Origin: Cinclus cinclus
Taxonomy: Eukaryota > Chordata > Aves > Passeriformes > Cinclidae
Length of the DNA stretch: 64,000 bases
Direction of reading: 5' to 3'
NCBI RefSeq assembly: GCF_963662255.1
Contig: NC_085056.1
Span: 5,577,716 to 5,641,715, forward strand
This document shows, in pieces, positions 13,543 to 26,459 of the stretch. A program made the translations under genes and the position numbers. The first letter of the stretch is position 1; every line of letters starts with the position of its first letter. The notes beneath the pieces are model-generated. The model was not told the DNA's origin, searched no databases, and saw only the letters and a program-made list of their open reading frames with translations.

Positions 13543-13587
13543 TTATTTTTCCTGTATGTAGCCTGTATGTTTTTATTTTTCCTGTAT
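13543..13587. repeat. 30-bp spaced direct repeat
   Basis: 'ttatttttcctgtat' occurs at 13543-13557 and again at 13573-13587. It is a small local duplication in AT-rich DNA. Confidence 0.8.
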
Positions 13588-16166
13588 ATCCTTGTTTTAC
13601 AAGGGAATATTCTCTTTGCTGAAAACATATGAATCAGAAGCAGAGTTTATCCAGGCTGCATTGCAAAGGGATTTAGATTCTGTTGAAGTCTTCTTGCCTT
13701 TTTAGGCTGTGGGAAGCAGGACCCCCATTAAGAGGCTGCAAATGCCCCTTAGCCATTTTTCAGTACTGCTGTCACCTTGACTACCAGTAGGTAGTCGTGG
13801 GGTACTTACAAACCATCAGTGTCCCAATCTGTTCTCCTGTACCAACCCCATCAAAAATAGATGGATGTTAAAATTCTGTATTAGCCTCTCACTGCACAGG
13901 CACCATATGTAGGTTCTCAGCTAGGGCATCCGGTGGCTCTGGATATGGTATAATTATGATAGCTTAATGACAAAATAAGTTTTCACTTGCCAATGTCAAA
14001 TGAATCCTGTCAGTACATACGTCACTGCAAGTGCATTGCTCAGTGTACCCTTACAATATGCATAATACCATGTCTCCTTGCTTCTGCTTCTCATCATGTG
14101 GTCCTCTTGGTGCAGATGCTGTTCAGCCACTTAAAGAGCTGTAACGCTACCAGGGGAAAGAAATAAAAAGCCCCAGTATGTTATACTGGAACAAATATAA
14201 TGAGCCAAAAACCTTGGAAGCCTTCCTTTGTTCATCATTCTTGCTGCAAACAGTCACAGCCTTGTGGATTTCTCTAGTATTTCAGCTGTAAAAATCATAT
14301 TGAAATTTGATGGGAATTATTTCTAGAGGTAGTTAATTGGCTGACTATGTGTATGTGTGAGGGGAGGTAGCAGGGAGCCCATAAATGACCTTTTCCCCTG
14401 TTAGATTGCTCCCTGGACAACTGGACATTTGGTATCCCAAGGTGAAGAGTTTTTAAAATTATAGTTTCACAGCTTTGCCCCTTTACAAGACAAAAATTTC
14501 TCTTCGTTAATTCACCATATCGAGAGGAGGAAAGAAAGTCAGCTGCTGCAGAATATCCCTTATGCTTTAAGAAAGCACGGCACTAATTGCTGGGAGACTT
14601 TTGCTAAACAAAATCCTGTGTGGCTTGGTCCACGCCTGCACACTCCAGTCGTCCCTGCTCCGTGCCAGCATGTCACAGGTGCACACCACAAGGGACAATG
14701 CAGCAAATGTAATTGGGAGGCAGGTGGCAATAGCTTGGACTCCATAATACATTCATCCCAAGGTGCACTCGTGCATCTGTTAGAAAGTGAAGTAATTTTT
14801 TTTTTCTGTAATTCAGTTGGTCTGACAAAGACTTGAGCCGTAGGAAAATATTTCCCATCTCTTAAACACAACATCAAGAAAGTTACTAAAGGTCCTTGGA
14901 GACCACAAGCGAGGTGGGATGAAGATTGCTGATCTTGGGGAAAAGCGAGGGGTTGTCACTTTACACAGAAGTGGGTCAAGTGTTTTTAAGACATTTGAGA
15001 GGGCTTTTTCCTCCTCTGCTATTGCTGTAATATCAGTACAAACTTTTCCTTTCTAGATATGAGCCTTTTGTAATTGCATTAATGCTGCGTGCTCTGACTG
15101 AGCTGGTCACTCAGTGGTGCTCAACCTTCCCTGCATCTTTCCAAGAGTCAGACCAGAGCCTCTCTGTATGGGAACCTTTGTGTTTCTGCTCTGAGTCCTA
15201 AAAAAGGGTGTTTATTCCCTCTCTAAAACACAGAAAGGACCCAAAATGCTTGTACTCTTACAGGGAGCCTGAAAGCAAATCTTGCCGAGCCGAACTGCAG
15301 CAATCTCTGGGGTGGAGTATAAGAGCTATAGTGCAGCATACAGAATCCCTCTATAGGAGAGGGAGGCTAGTGCCAATTCCAGGCAAAACTATGGGGAATG
15401 GGATTCAAATGAGCACAGATGCAATGTTGCTTACGGACAAAAACGAGCAGCACAGTGCTGCAAAAATGCATGTAGGTTTTAGTAGCCTTTGGTGGACGAA
15501 ATACTGCTTTCCTATGAAGGATACCTAAACAAGGCAAACAACATAAAAATTATACCACACATTTTGAATGCCACATGCTTCCTAATCCCTAGGGGAGTAT
15601 TTCCCCCATCTGTCTCAATTCCTAACTCCACTACTCAACTCTCCTTTTAATCTGGAGTTGGGTCAAGCTGTAACCCAGAGCTCTTTGGGGTGATTTGCAT
15701 GTGAAGCTGCTGGGAGGGTCCCACTGCTCCTTTCCCGAGGTCTGCTCCAGCCTCTCCTGGCAGTTTGCAGACTTTGTCCTCCTGCTGCATCTCTGGCTCT
15801 TGGCTGGCGGCAGGGCCAGGTTAACTGAATGTGTGAGGTTTCGATAACCTGCAGCAAGTGTTTTCCGTCTCCCAGGAGAGAGCTGCACTGGAAAATAATT
15901 TCCAGAAGACAGGAGCAGAGATCTGGTGTCATTTTTGGTGCAGCTACTACAGTTTCTTGCTGTGAGCCCTTATCAGTGGAGTCCTTGTAGAGCTGCTCAT
16001 CAGCAGAGATCCTGCAGGCGAGCACAGCGTTATTGCTTCGTCCCATGTGGCTTTTTTTATCAGTGCTGTTCTGGCTTCTAAACCTTCTGGAGATGCTGTA
16101 ATTGGGTACTTTGGGGTGGTTTGGCATTTTTTTATAGCATAAGTTAAGTTTTTAGGCTGGGCTTTA

Positions 16167-16315
16167 GAAATAAAATAAAAATAAAATAAAATAAAGCAAA
16201 AGAAAGCAAAATAAAAGCAAATAGAGGAAAGGAAAGGAAAGCAAAAGAAAATTAAAGGAACTAAAATGAAATAAAGTGGAATAAAATAAAACTAAAAAGA
16301 AAAGTAAGCATCTGT
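16167..16315. repeat. A-rich degenerate array (AAAAT / AAAGG / AAAGC)
   Basis: About 150 bp made almost wholly of A with T, G or C spacers. It starts as (AAAAT)n, passes through (AAAGG)n near 16225, and ends in irregular A-rich DNA. It gives a spurious minus-strand frame rich in F and L (16164-16403). Confidence 0.9.
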
Positions 16316-19309
16316 AGTTAGAAGAAAAGAAATGAGGTTCCAAATAAATAAATTCTACTTCTATTTCTTGGACAGATCTAGGAAAGCTGATGGAGATTGA
16401 CACTTTTAAGTTACATGAATGTTTTGAACGTGTAAAGAATCCTGTATAAATTCAGCTTAGTTTGCTGTGATACACTTTCCAAATTAGGATACTGTGGAGC
16501 AGATTGTGAAATGGTGATTTACATGACTTGAGGATTTTGCTCCTTGTGATTAAACACAACAGCACTTCCTTTAGTTCCTTTTAGAATGCATTTTAAAAGA
16601 TGTATTTAAATGTATGTAGAAATATATTTAAAATGCAGGTTATTTCCACAAATATAAAAATATCAGGCAAAAAGTGCCTTATTGAGTGCTGTGTAAAGTG
16701 CAGCTGAGTATCTCTAGAATTGCAGCATTCTAAAGGAGGAAATAAAATTACAACTAAGAAAAATATTCAAAGTACCATTTTTTTTTTGCTGGCAGGAGAG
16801 TGAAAACATGGAGTTTTGTTGGCTCATTCTTCCTTTTGCAAAGGATTTAGTGCTGAGCTTTTACCTTGCTACATGATATACTGCAGTGAAATGCACAGAA
16901 ATTTGGGATTAGATATGAGTTGTAACATCGAGTAAATTTTGCGTTGAAAAATTTAGAGTGTGCCAAGCGGCCAGCTCCTCGGACAAAAGACTAACATGAA
17001 TAGGTTAGAGAATTATTAGCCTCTAATAATAGATGATATACTATATATCAAGTAATGACTACTTACTATCCTGCATTTATCTGTTACATGATGTCCTTTT
17101 TAATTATCGACCCTGCCACCATGGGGGCTGGCAGCTGGTGCAAGAAATGCTGCAAAGCTCATGCCTTCTTCCCTCATAAAATGGAAATATCTTCCCAATC
17201 TGTGCCCTTGCAGTTGTTAAACTTGGGTTTCCCAGGGGAAAAAAAGCATCCAAAACATGGGGTTTTTTGCACAGTAGTTTTTAAGGAGGGTTGTATTACT
17301 GAAATAATTTTTCAACATAATTCCATCCAATGGAGGGAAAACTCTACCCAACATTGGCTCTTCCCTTCAGATTTTAATTCCTTCTGCTGCTTGTCGAGGT
17401 GAGGAATGGATAAAAATAGATTGTTAGATGAGGCTGTTGCTTTTAATTATATTCATAATGAACATTCACTATCCTTAATTCAATAGTGCAGTATAACGGG
17501 GGAGGGCAGGGTTGTTTAACCTCATTTCCTAAGGAAATGAGGCATATAGCATCCCACCACCCACCCACCTGGACCCAGGCCTCTCTTAACATGTGAATGC
17601 TTTCTAAGTGAGCTTGAAAGGGGTCAGACATCTCAAAGGTTACATTTCCTCATGGCAACTGGGGTGAGTGCAGGGAAAAGCTCCACACTGGTGTGCCAGG
17701 CAGGTAAATTCAGTCATTATCCCTGCTGATGGCAACCCATGGCCAGTGACATCCCCTGCCTGCTGAACAGCATGGCTGGAAGAGCTGGCCACCAGGCTTG
17801 CTGCTGGGGCTGAACTTTGGGATGGGCAGCACTGGGCAAAAACAGAGGAAATGGCTTTTGCTCACAATTTGGTTTTGGGAAGGAGCATAGATTCTGAGAG
17901 CCTCATTTGATACTAATTCTCCCCAGTGTGATGTCAGTGCAGGCAGCCTCCTGGTTTTGGTGAAATCAGGGCTGAGTGAGGAGTTGATTTGTTTTCTGGG
18001 AGCAGGACAAAGCTCAGTGAAAATTGGCCTCTGTGCTTTTCAACCTGCAGTGTTGCAGGGGACTTTTCCCATGCAGTGCCCCCAAAAGAGCAGTTCTCCC
18101 CCCTGCTTCCCTCCCTCCATGTGCTCCCACACCGACTGCTCTTGGAGCTGGCAGCACATTAATAAAAAAATGTAAGTTTTATGGGACAAAGTAAATAAGG
18201 CAATTCATATATCATTCCTAAGACACACAGAAAGGAAGCAGAGAAAAATAACCAGCCGATATTTTATATGAGGATATTTCCATGAGTCAGCTCATTTTCC
18301 CATTTCTGCGCTTCCAGCTGCAAGCTCTGCTGTGTTGGCTTATCTTCTACTCGAGGCCTGGCATGTGCCAGAAGTAGCTTATAATTGGCTGTGTTTCCCC
18401 TTTGTAAATGGTAATAATAGAGCCTTTATCAGCAGAGAATGGCTAAAAATTTGGATGTCTTTAATTTCATCACAACTTGTAATTTTTTTCAGGTCTAATA
18501 TTACACAAATAGATCTCAGAGCTCCTTGTTCAGGTTGCAGGGCTGACAGCAGAGGGGAGGATTTTGTAGGTGGGGTATTGAACTGCCTTCAGATGTTCCC
18601 TAAGCATGGCCATAGAGCTGAATTTATCCTTTAACCCTTGTTGCAGGGGTTTCATTAACCCCTTGGCTTAAGAAAAGTCACAGTAATTGTGGCTCAGCCT
18701 GGCTGTGAGAGGCTGATGCATTTCTTGTGGCAGCCTTGTTGTTTATTGCAGGGCAAAAATGCAAGGTATTTTCCATATATTTTAATTCATTTGAGGTTTT
18801 CAATGAACTCACCTCAGCCTTCTGAACTCCTCTGCTTCCTGTGCATTTAAAAATGATTAAATTTAACTGGGGATGGGGGGGGGGGGGGGAAACAGCTCAT
18901 TCAATACAATTTCTAAAGACAACTATACAAGCTCTATAGAAAATGAATTTTAAATTTCTACATGGCAGAAGAATTTGGTTGATCACAGGCATAGGAAGGA
19001 TGCTGCAAGATTTATTTGGCCAGTCACAACTTGAATTTTGAATAAATTCTGTCAAGCTGTTAAAAAATATGGAAATACATCACTTGACGCATTCAAATCA
19101 CAAATATGTTTGAGGGGAACTGCAATCTGCTCAGAGATGTCCTGCGAATAAAAAAGATTTCACATGTGTTTAATATATTCCTTTTTGAGGAATTAATTGT
19201 CCACCAGCTCTGACAAGCATGGGGGATGGAGGAGTGGAATGGGAGCGATTTGCAGTTCTTAGTGGGAATTAGTGGCATGACTATATTATAACAATCATAA
19301 TTAAGCTTT
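16316..19309. other. Intergenic DNA
   Basis: No gene recognised. A mixed-composition part at 18240-18520 with a MAF/AP-1-like 'catgagtcagctcat' could be regulatory. The G15 tract lies at 18875. Confidence 0.55.
18875..18889. repeat. G15 homopolymer
   Basis: A run of fifteen G preceded by 'ggggat'. It is a potential G-quadruplex and a possible assembly-length error. Confidence 0.95.
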
Positions 19310-19470
19310 GTACTTGAACAGTGCCTTTCCTCAGGGAATCTCAAGGCACTCTGTCAAATTTATGGGGAAGTCCCGGGGAAATAAGTGATTTCCCTACAGA
19401 TCTGCAAAAATTCAGTGGCAGAGCTGTGAGCAGACCCCAGGTCTCCAGTGTCCTGGAATCTGGCTCCAGC
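19310..19470 (-). mobile_element. MIR-type SINE relic
   Basis: The order of blocks matches amniote MIR in antisense: 'gggaatctcaaggcact', then 'aaataagtgatttccctac' (the acttgccc block), then 'cagtggcagagctgtgagc', then 'cccaggtctccagtgtcc'. Similarity is spread over about 150 bp, making this the longest MIR relic in the window. It is non-coding. The overlapping 104-codon plus frame at 19321-19635 is a by-product. Confidence 0.75.
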
Positions 19471-19729
19471 TCACAGCAGGGGCTGCCTGATTCCTCTGTC
19501 ACAAATGGGGCAGGACTCAGGGGCTCTGTGAGCACGGCCTGTGGGATGCAGGTGGGTGCTGGGGGCAGTGGGGTGACTCCCTCACCTGGGGCTGTGCAGG
19601 GAGCAATGACATGGGCTGGGGCAGGGGGAAGGTGACAGCAGGGGCAGACAGCTCACACCAGACTGCCCTTTCAGCAGCATCCTGAACCTAAATAAAAATA
19701 ACTGTGGGAAACCGCACTTGGATGCTGTT

Positions 19730-19800
19730 GTACGCTTGGGGAAGTCTTGACTCCTCCATGCCTCAGTTTACCCACCTCTACAGGTAATATGGTGGCACTA
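19730..19800 (+). mobile_element. MIR-type SINE relic, opposite orientation
   Basis: The core 'gcctcagtttacccacctct' followed by 'acaggtaatatggtgg' is the sense-strand MIR core (ctgtgcctcagtttccccatctgtaaaatgg), with the 'gggcaagtcac' block decayed to 'ggggaagtcttgactcc'. It lies some 260 bp from the minus-strand MIR at 19310-19470 and points the other way. Confidence 0.7.
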
Positions 19801-22800
19801 TGGGAGGACTTGTGGTGGTAGTTTTAATGACAAAAAAAAATTTTAAAAATCGGGAAATCTTGCATAAGGATGTAGTGCCTTGAACATTATTTGAAGTTTT
19901 TCATCAAGGCTGAAGTCCTTACCAGAAAAATGTACTCTATCTCAAAATTCAGGGTTTGTGAAAGAAATACACAGAGAAATTATGTATGTATCATGAAAAA
20001 GACTCTGATGAGATGGTCACAGGGGTCTATTCTGTTTAAAATCCCTAAGGTTAAAAATTTGTACAACTTAATGTTTCTAACATGCTTTGAGGCCTTCAGA
20101 GACAAAGTCCCTTTGGACACAGTAGGATGAATTGGCCTCCTCGAGTAAGCTGAGTTGTATTTTGAGAGTAAGACAAGGAACATGTTATGTTATGGGCTTG
20201 TTTGCTCCCCTGGCTGGTTTCACCAGTTTATGCAGCCTGGTGAAAAACCAAACAAATTCACCTGACTGCACAGACAGAGCAAAGCTGACAGTAAGTTTTT
20301 CATATAAATTCCGGCAGAGGATGACAAAATGTTCAAAAGACAAGTGGACTTAATATTATTGAGAATTTTTAAAGTAAGCAGTAAAACATTAAACATTGAT
20401 TTGGTGTTCTACTACAAGGAATAGAGAGATTTAAAAATAGTGGTTAGATGCTCAAAAGCACAGCTTCAGTGAAGATCCCCATATTTGCTTTGAATAAATC
20501 CTCTCCCTCCTGGGAGCAGGCTGAGTGTGGAGGGGAACAGAGTTATTGGCCTCTCTTGTTAGGCCCAGGCTATTCATTTGGCTTGGTGATGGGCAAAAGG
20601 ATGGTTTTGGGTCTGTGTGAAAGAGCCTGTCAAGGAACAATGGGCAGTGCTCCTGTGGATGGGGGCACGTGGTGTTTTAGAGGGAGCTGTGTTGTTGATG
20701 CCGTGCAGAGAAATCCCTTCCCTCTGCCCTGGGACCAAGGGTCATGGCAGTGGCCTGGCGAGGGGCACCGCTGTCCGGCAGCACTGCTGGCATCTCTGCA
20801 AGCCTCGGGTCAGAGGACCAAGGGTATCCCACCAGAACTGGGACAGTTGGCAATCCTTGTTCTTGTGCAGACTGTGTGAAATGCACGCCATTCCCCAGAG
20901 CTTACAGGCACAGTTACAAACGAAGCAAAGATGGCAGGAATGACATTCCCTTGCTAATTATAGTGTGGTCCCATCTGTATATTTGGTGTTATGTCACCAA
21001 CTCCAGCCTGCTTTTTTCTAGCAGGGAAATACTGCTGTAGGTCGAGGCTCAGCACAAAAGGCTCCAGACCTCTAGTAATGTTATAGTTGCTTGTTTAACA
21101 GGGGTGAGACTCTATTTTTAAGGGCTATCAGTTGGAAATCTGAGAGCGTGTTGGCTAAGGTTCTTTTTGGGTAATTCAACAATCCATGTATAAAAACCAC
21201 TTGGGTGTGGATAAACATAACAGAGTTCAATGCCTGCACATTTAATTGAACACCGCTGGCTCCACTGGCACCTTGTGCATGGCAGCAAAGCTGTGAGCTC
21301 AGGTTTATCCCTCCTGCATGGAGAAGGTGGGAGAACAGCTATCTCCCTGGCCATCAGTGCTCTTCTTGGCTGCAGACGTTTTGGTTAGCAGATAGTCTGT
21401 GAGGAGTTTGGGCTGTAGGACCTGTGCATTACCTTCCAGGAATTCCCTCAGAGGGATATGAGGACAGACACCGCCCTACTGGATCGCTCCATGGGGTGTT
21501 TCCTCTTAATCCCTTAGAGCATCTCATATGTCCTCCTAGGGACCCAGATACAGTCCTTGAATCCATGTCCCTTGGTCCATGTTGGTGAAATTTCCTGGCT
21601 CCTTCTTGTAAAAAGGACCTTAAATTTGCTAATGGAAGATGCCATTTGTCCCTCCGAAGGAACCCATGGGGTGCTTCATTCTTGCACGTGGTACTTGTAT
21701 TGATGAGCCTCATGCTAAATCATATAGGACTGAGATTTTTAATTAGGGTAGAGGTGGAAGTCTCCAAATCTCATGTGATTAGAGAGTTCTCATAACTTTT
21801 ACATTTATTATATGGTCCAATTATCATATTTCTTACTTTAATGTCTCTATTGCCCTGTTCAATGTTGAAAATCCAAAAATAAGAGCACTTTCTAAAACTT
21901 GAAAGCTGTGAAGTGAAAATAGTCCAGAAACAAAAGTAAAAATGGGTGTTCCTAATTTAATTCACTGTTTGGACTAAAAACAATTGATGAAAATTTGGCA
22001 AAACAAGGAAACACCATAAATAACGACAAAGAAATTAAAATCTAAAAGCCACCCACTTTCCCCCCATCCCACTGGTTGTGGGAGAGGCAAAAGGAATTTT
22101 AAAAAGTCAAATAAGGCTTTAAGCCATCCCAAAAGCAGGCTTGTGTGAGGAGGAAAAGCACTGTGTGAAGACAAATCTCTCAGGGCTTGCACCTGGACCT
22201 GTCCCGTGAGGTTACAGCCCCTCTCTGCCCCCTGGTTTGCTGATACACCCCAAGGGTGTTTGGTGGAGCTCATGTGCAGGAGGGGAAGCAGATCTCCAAA
22301 GAGCTTTATGGATGAGGAGCTGCCACATGAAGGCCACAATGTCTCTGAAAGTCAAGGAGACTTTGTACCAGCAGAAATAGACTCTTGGTTTCTTGTCATG
22401 CAGGAAGCCGTTGGTGGAGCCGGAATTTAACAAGTTCACAACTTAACAAGTCCCAGCCTAGTGTCTGGACTACCAGAATAGATTTTTTTCTCAAATACCC
22501 CCAATCACTCAATGCTTTTGTCAAATTTCTGTCTCTCTGCACACAGTGTCAACCTCAGCTTAACAATGAAGGTAGTCCCAGAAAACTTCTCACAAATAAG
22601 CAACCTATGCTCTCTGTTATGAAAGCAGCCTCCTACTGCCTTGTATATTAATTCTGTTCTTGTGGGGCACTGTAGAGGTTGAATTTTCTCTTCCTGGCAT
22701 GGCAACTTTCATTGCTTTCATTTTTTTAGGAAACTCAAGTTTCTGAAAGACTTAGAGTGAGCCATGAAAGCTCCACCTCTTTCTTGGCCCTGTAACCCGT

Positions 22801-23351
22801 GAGCAGTTCAGCTGAGGCTAGGGGATTTGTGTATAATGATTTGGGAAAGTTGTGAGTATAAATAGTAAGGAATTTGAGATGTTTTTCCCCTCTGTAATTC
22901 CACACTCAATAGCTTCCCCTTCCACCCTGCACATAAGGTGCTGTACCAAAACCATGGAAAGAATTTGTGGAGCTTCAGATCAAGGAAGTTCATAAGCTTG
23001 CAGGCTTTTTTCTTACTTGCTCTTTTAAAAAATCTTATAATATCATCTCCTCTGGAGAATAGCATAGCCAGAGGACTTTACAAATTTTCACCAGATCCTC
23101 TCACCAGGAGCATTTGCCCCAGGGCAGAGGCAGGACAGCCCTCTGATCTCTTATGCACAGTGTGGTAAGGGCAGGAGCCTGGAATAAGTGTTCAGCCTCA
23201 GCTTTTTTTCCTTCTTTTTTTCTCCTTTCTCTTTCTGGTAGCAGCTACTGCTGAGAGGATGTGTTCCACCTTCTCTAAGCTCCAACCTCAGTCTTCCTTA
23301 CCCGTCCACATCTCACAGGTACACAGGGCCAAGGTATTGGGCTGCAGCACA
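19801..23351. other. Intergenic DNA
   Basis: No gene recognised. Several frames of 100-143 codons occur in the GC-richer part 20448-20943 on overlapping frames, which is the signature of low stop density and not of coding. Confidence 0.55.
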
Positions 23352-23415
23352 CAGAATAATATAATCATTTAGGTTGAAAGAGACCGCTCACATCATTGAG
23401 TCCAAGCTCAAACTA
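23352..23415 (-). mobile_element. CR1 LINE, short 3' end fragment
   Basis: The segment 'aatcatttaggttgaaagag' followed by 'atcattgagtccaagc' is the antisense of the CR1 3' end, including a decayed form of its terminal octamer repeat ('agaataatataatca'). Substitutions relative to the usual avian form show it is older than the copy at 58.5 kb. Similarity fades after about 23415, so this is a severely 5'-truncated insertion. It does not encode protein. Confidence 0.85.
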
Positions 23416-24912
23416 CAGGGTCATTTGGCCCCAGCTCTGTGATAAAATGCCCATCCCTGGAGTCCCAGGACAAGATATTCCTGAGCGCAGAGGTTGCCAT
23501 TGCATCTGGTAACAGTGCTTAGAGCTGGGGACACCCTTGCCAGGGCATCTCTGTCATGACAGTTTTGCTTTTAGGTGCCCTACAGGTTCCATTCTTCTCC
23601 ATAGAAATCTTTGTCTTAATTTCTCCTCTGCTTTAAACCCCATGCAGAAAATGCCATGTAAACCTCAAAATATTCTCACTTATTCTAACAGAAGTATCAT
23701 CTCCGAGCAGTATCAGTGCAAATTTTCTGTAGCCCCTGTGCTTTCAGCCCAGAGATGGGTCTCAGCTCTGCACTTCATCCCCAAAGCCTGATTGAAAACC
23801 CCTGGTACAGCTCTCCAATTACACTGACTTGGGTACAGATGACAGACAATTACAGCATATATTTGTGTACATTCATTGCCAGGCGTTTGATGTATGGTTT
23901 CATTTTTTAATCTTGACTTTTGACCATGATATTTGAACATACAGATTTACAAATCAGGCCCCAGCATTATTGTTTAAAGAACTCTCAATGCTTTTGGTAA
24001 AAACCTGAGTAAGTATTTGTTATATTTAGAGGCAATTCTGCTTATTGTCTCTTCATACCATAAGCTTTTCACTGACCTAGATTTTACTATTTCATTTTCC
24101 ATTTGCTGCCCTATAGTACATTTGCATGGAAAGAAATTCTTTTGTCTTTTAGTGTCCTCTTGCACTTGCTATTTCATCCACCAGCCAAAATCACACTCAC
24201 TGTCCTGTGTCCTGTGATGGTGTGAAGAGCTTATCTGGAGGTGATTGTATGGCTGAGGATCCCAGCTTCAAACTGGAAGTAAAAAGTTATTGCAGCTTTT
24301 AACTTTGTAGAATCCTTGGGCTGAAGAGTACTGGAGGACCAGCCCACAGCAGAAGAGCATGAAAAGAGGAATGGTTTGTGTGTTTTCCAGCAGTAGCAAT
24401 TTACAGAAAGAAAAGTGGACAGAGTCAGAAACTGGCTTCCTTTCAGTCAGAGGGAATAGTACTCTCCCTGGATGTATATTACAACTATAGCTAAAGACAC
24501 AAAACAACATCTTGATTTTAATTCTGGTTTCAGTTTTAGCATGTCATTAAACAGATACCTGTATTGACAGGAAGAGTTGTAATGCTTTTGGGGAGTTGTT
24601 ATTATCGTATTACACGATTATGGTGTTTATTGCAGTGGTGCCTTAGGGCTGAATTTACAAACGCTGTGGATGGATTACATGGGTATTATGCTGCACACAG
24701 ACATTTTGCTGCATGTTCATGTTGAAATCCTGTAAACTGGACAATGTAAACAAATTAACATTATCAAGGAAAACCTGTTTTTTAAGTTAACTTTCCCTGC
24801 AGACTCTACTTGGCCAAAGGACACTTGCTCTTGTTCTTACATCTCCTGCATCCCAACCATGTTCAAAAATGTTTTTACTAGCACATATTAACCAAAACCT
24901 CATCCTTTTCAG

Positions 24913-24930
24913 AAAAAAAAAAAAAAAAAA
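24913..24930. repeat. A18 homopolymer
   Basis: Eighteen A on the plus strand. There is no polyadenylation signal or retrocopy-like body upstream. Confidence 0.95.
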
Positions 24931-25431
24931 GCAGGCATGTTTTAAAATGCATTTGATCCAACCAGCTAGTATATTTTTAAACACGACAGTGTTATGTTTA
25001 ACAGTGTGTTAGCATATGTCAATTAACTTGTTTCTGCAGAGTGCTGACAGAAGTGCCCCCGTCACCGCCAGCCCTGAGGGGCCCCAGGGCTCAGTCGAGT
25101 CAGCAGAAGGGAGCCTGTGCCCACACCTCCAGCCCACTGAAACTCAGCACTGGCTCCTCTGGACAGTATTAAGAAGAGGGCATGGTGGTTTTGAAGTAAT
25201 TTCTCCTTCTGCTGGCTGTGGTCTGAGGGTAGCCCCCCATGGCTGGGGAGATGAACCAGGGCTCCTCTGTCAGCACCCCAAATGATGTCTCCTGTGAGCA
25301 CACACGTGAGCTGAGATGCTCTCACTGCATACAACGCCCTTCCAGACAGAATAAATAGAGACTTTTTCTCACACTGTCAGGAGATCACACCCCTTCCCTG
25401 TGCCAGATATAGATGAGATGGAGGAAAAAAG

Positions 25432-25449
25432 ATGCACGTGCACGTGCAT
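25432..25449. promoter_or_regulatory. 18-bp perfect palindrome with two abutting CACGTG E-boxes
   Basis: 'atgcacgtgcacgtgcat' is its own reverse complement and contains CACGTG at 25435-25440 and 25441-25446. CACGTG is the core for bHLH factors such as CLOCK/BMAL1, MYC/MAX, USF and MITF. Two cores joined with no spacer are unusual. Whether it is used is unknown, and nothing else nearby identifies a promoter. Confidence 0.4.
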
Positions 25450-26459
25450 GTAGCCCCTAAGTCTCCCCTGTGCCCAGGGCAGGTGGCAAGGATGGGTGTG
25501 CATGTCTGGGGTGCTTCATGAGCCGAGTCATGGCCATGGCCATGTAGGCAACTCACCACCCCACTGCTCTGGTCCACACTGATCAGTGCAGAGGGAACAC
25601 TTTAATCCATTGTTGGAAACAGCAGAGACCTTTGTGTCTGGACACTGGCATGTACTGCTGGATAAAGCTCCGGCAGTGTGTGAACTAACCAGTCATATCC
25701 TGGCAGGACCTTCCTGTGCTTCCCAGCCATGAAATTGTGCATGATGAGAAGTGGAGTGAGGAGCACACAGGTCAGGTCTCAGCAGCAAAGCAGGGATGCA
25801 CACTGCTTTCCTACAGGGATATGCAAGTGCCTGTCCATGCATGGCAGCTGCAGAGGCACCATCAGGAGTTTGAAGTGCTTCTCTGTTACTGCCCGTGCAG
25901 AGGGTGTGGGAAGGGTAAATACGTGGGCAATTATGGCAGAGGAGGTGTCCAGAGTCTGTATCCCCATGCCCTGCTGCTGTGGACTGCATGATGTATCTAT
26001 GTCCCAGCCTGACTCGGTGTGTGGGAGCAGCCCCCAAGCAGACAGACCTGCCTCTGCTGCTGTTCCTCATCCAGGGAATTTGGGCAACCTTCATTTCTCA
26101 TTTCAAGATTAGCAAATGCATGAATGATTCCCATGTGTTCTGAGACAGTGTTAATGGGAACGATAGAAATACCTAGAATAAGCAGTGTCCAAAAATAGGT
26201 CTCTTGTCCTGCCAATATCTTGCACATGTTCTTCACTTTCCTGCCCTGGGAAGCAACTCCTGGCACCCTGCAGGGCAGGAGAGTTTTTCCATTCACTTCA
26301 GTGGGTGCGGGATTTCATTCTGCCTTGCAGACCTGCAGATTTTAAAGGGACTGTCCCTAAGGCACACTCGAGCTCTTTGCAGGGTCGAAGTGCTTTATAT
26401 TTTTAGCGCTGACATGATGGTCATGAGGGAAAAGCACGTTTTTGCCCCGCTCGAAGGGC

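Larger units (their letters stand above)
11217..16166. other. Intergenic DNA
   Basis: No gene recognised. Apart from the T27 tract and a local duplication at 13.5 kb, I see only unique sequence. At about 15113, 'cagtggtgctcaacctt' resembles a hAT-Charlie terminal repeat, but no partner end is found. Confidence 0.55.
23416..26426. other. Intergenic DNA
   Basis: No gene recognised. 25.0-26.4 kb is GC-richer, with many overlapping short frames on both strands. It contains the double E-box palindrome described separately. Confidence 0.55.

Noticed and set aside
15105..15135. hAT-Charlie-like terminal repeat (cagtggtgctcaacctt)
   Set aside because: Only one end matches, over 17 bp; no inverted partner or target duplication was found.
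16164..16403. Minus-strand F/L-rich frame resembling membrane segments
   Set aside because: It is the complement of the A-rich degenerate array; hydrophobicity follows from T-rich codons.
20448..20943. Overlapping 98-143 codon frames
   Set aside because: Three plus frames and a minus frame are open over the same DNA, pointing to low stop density and not to selection.
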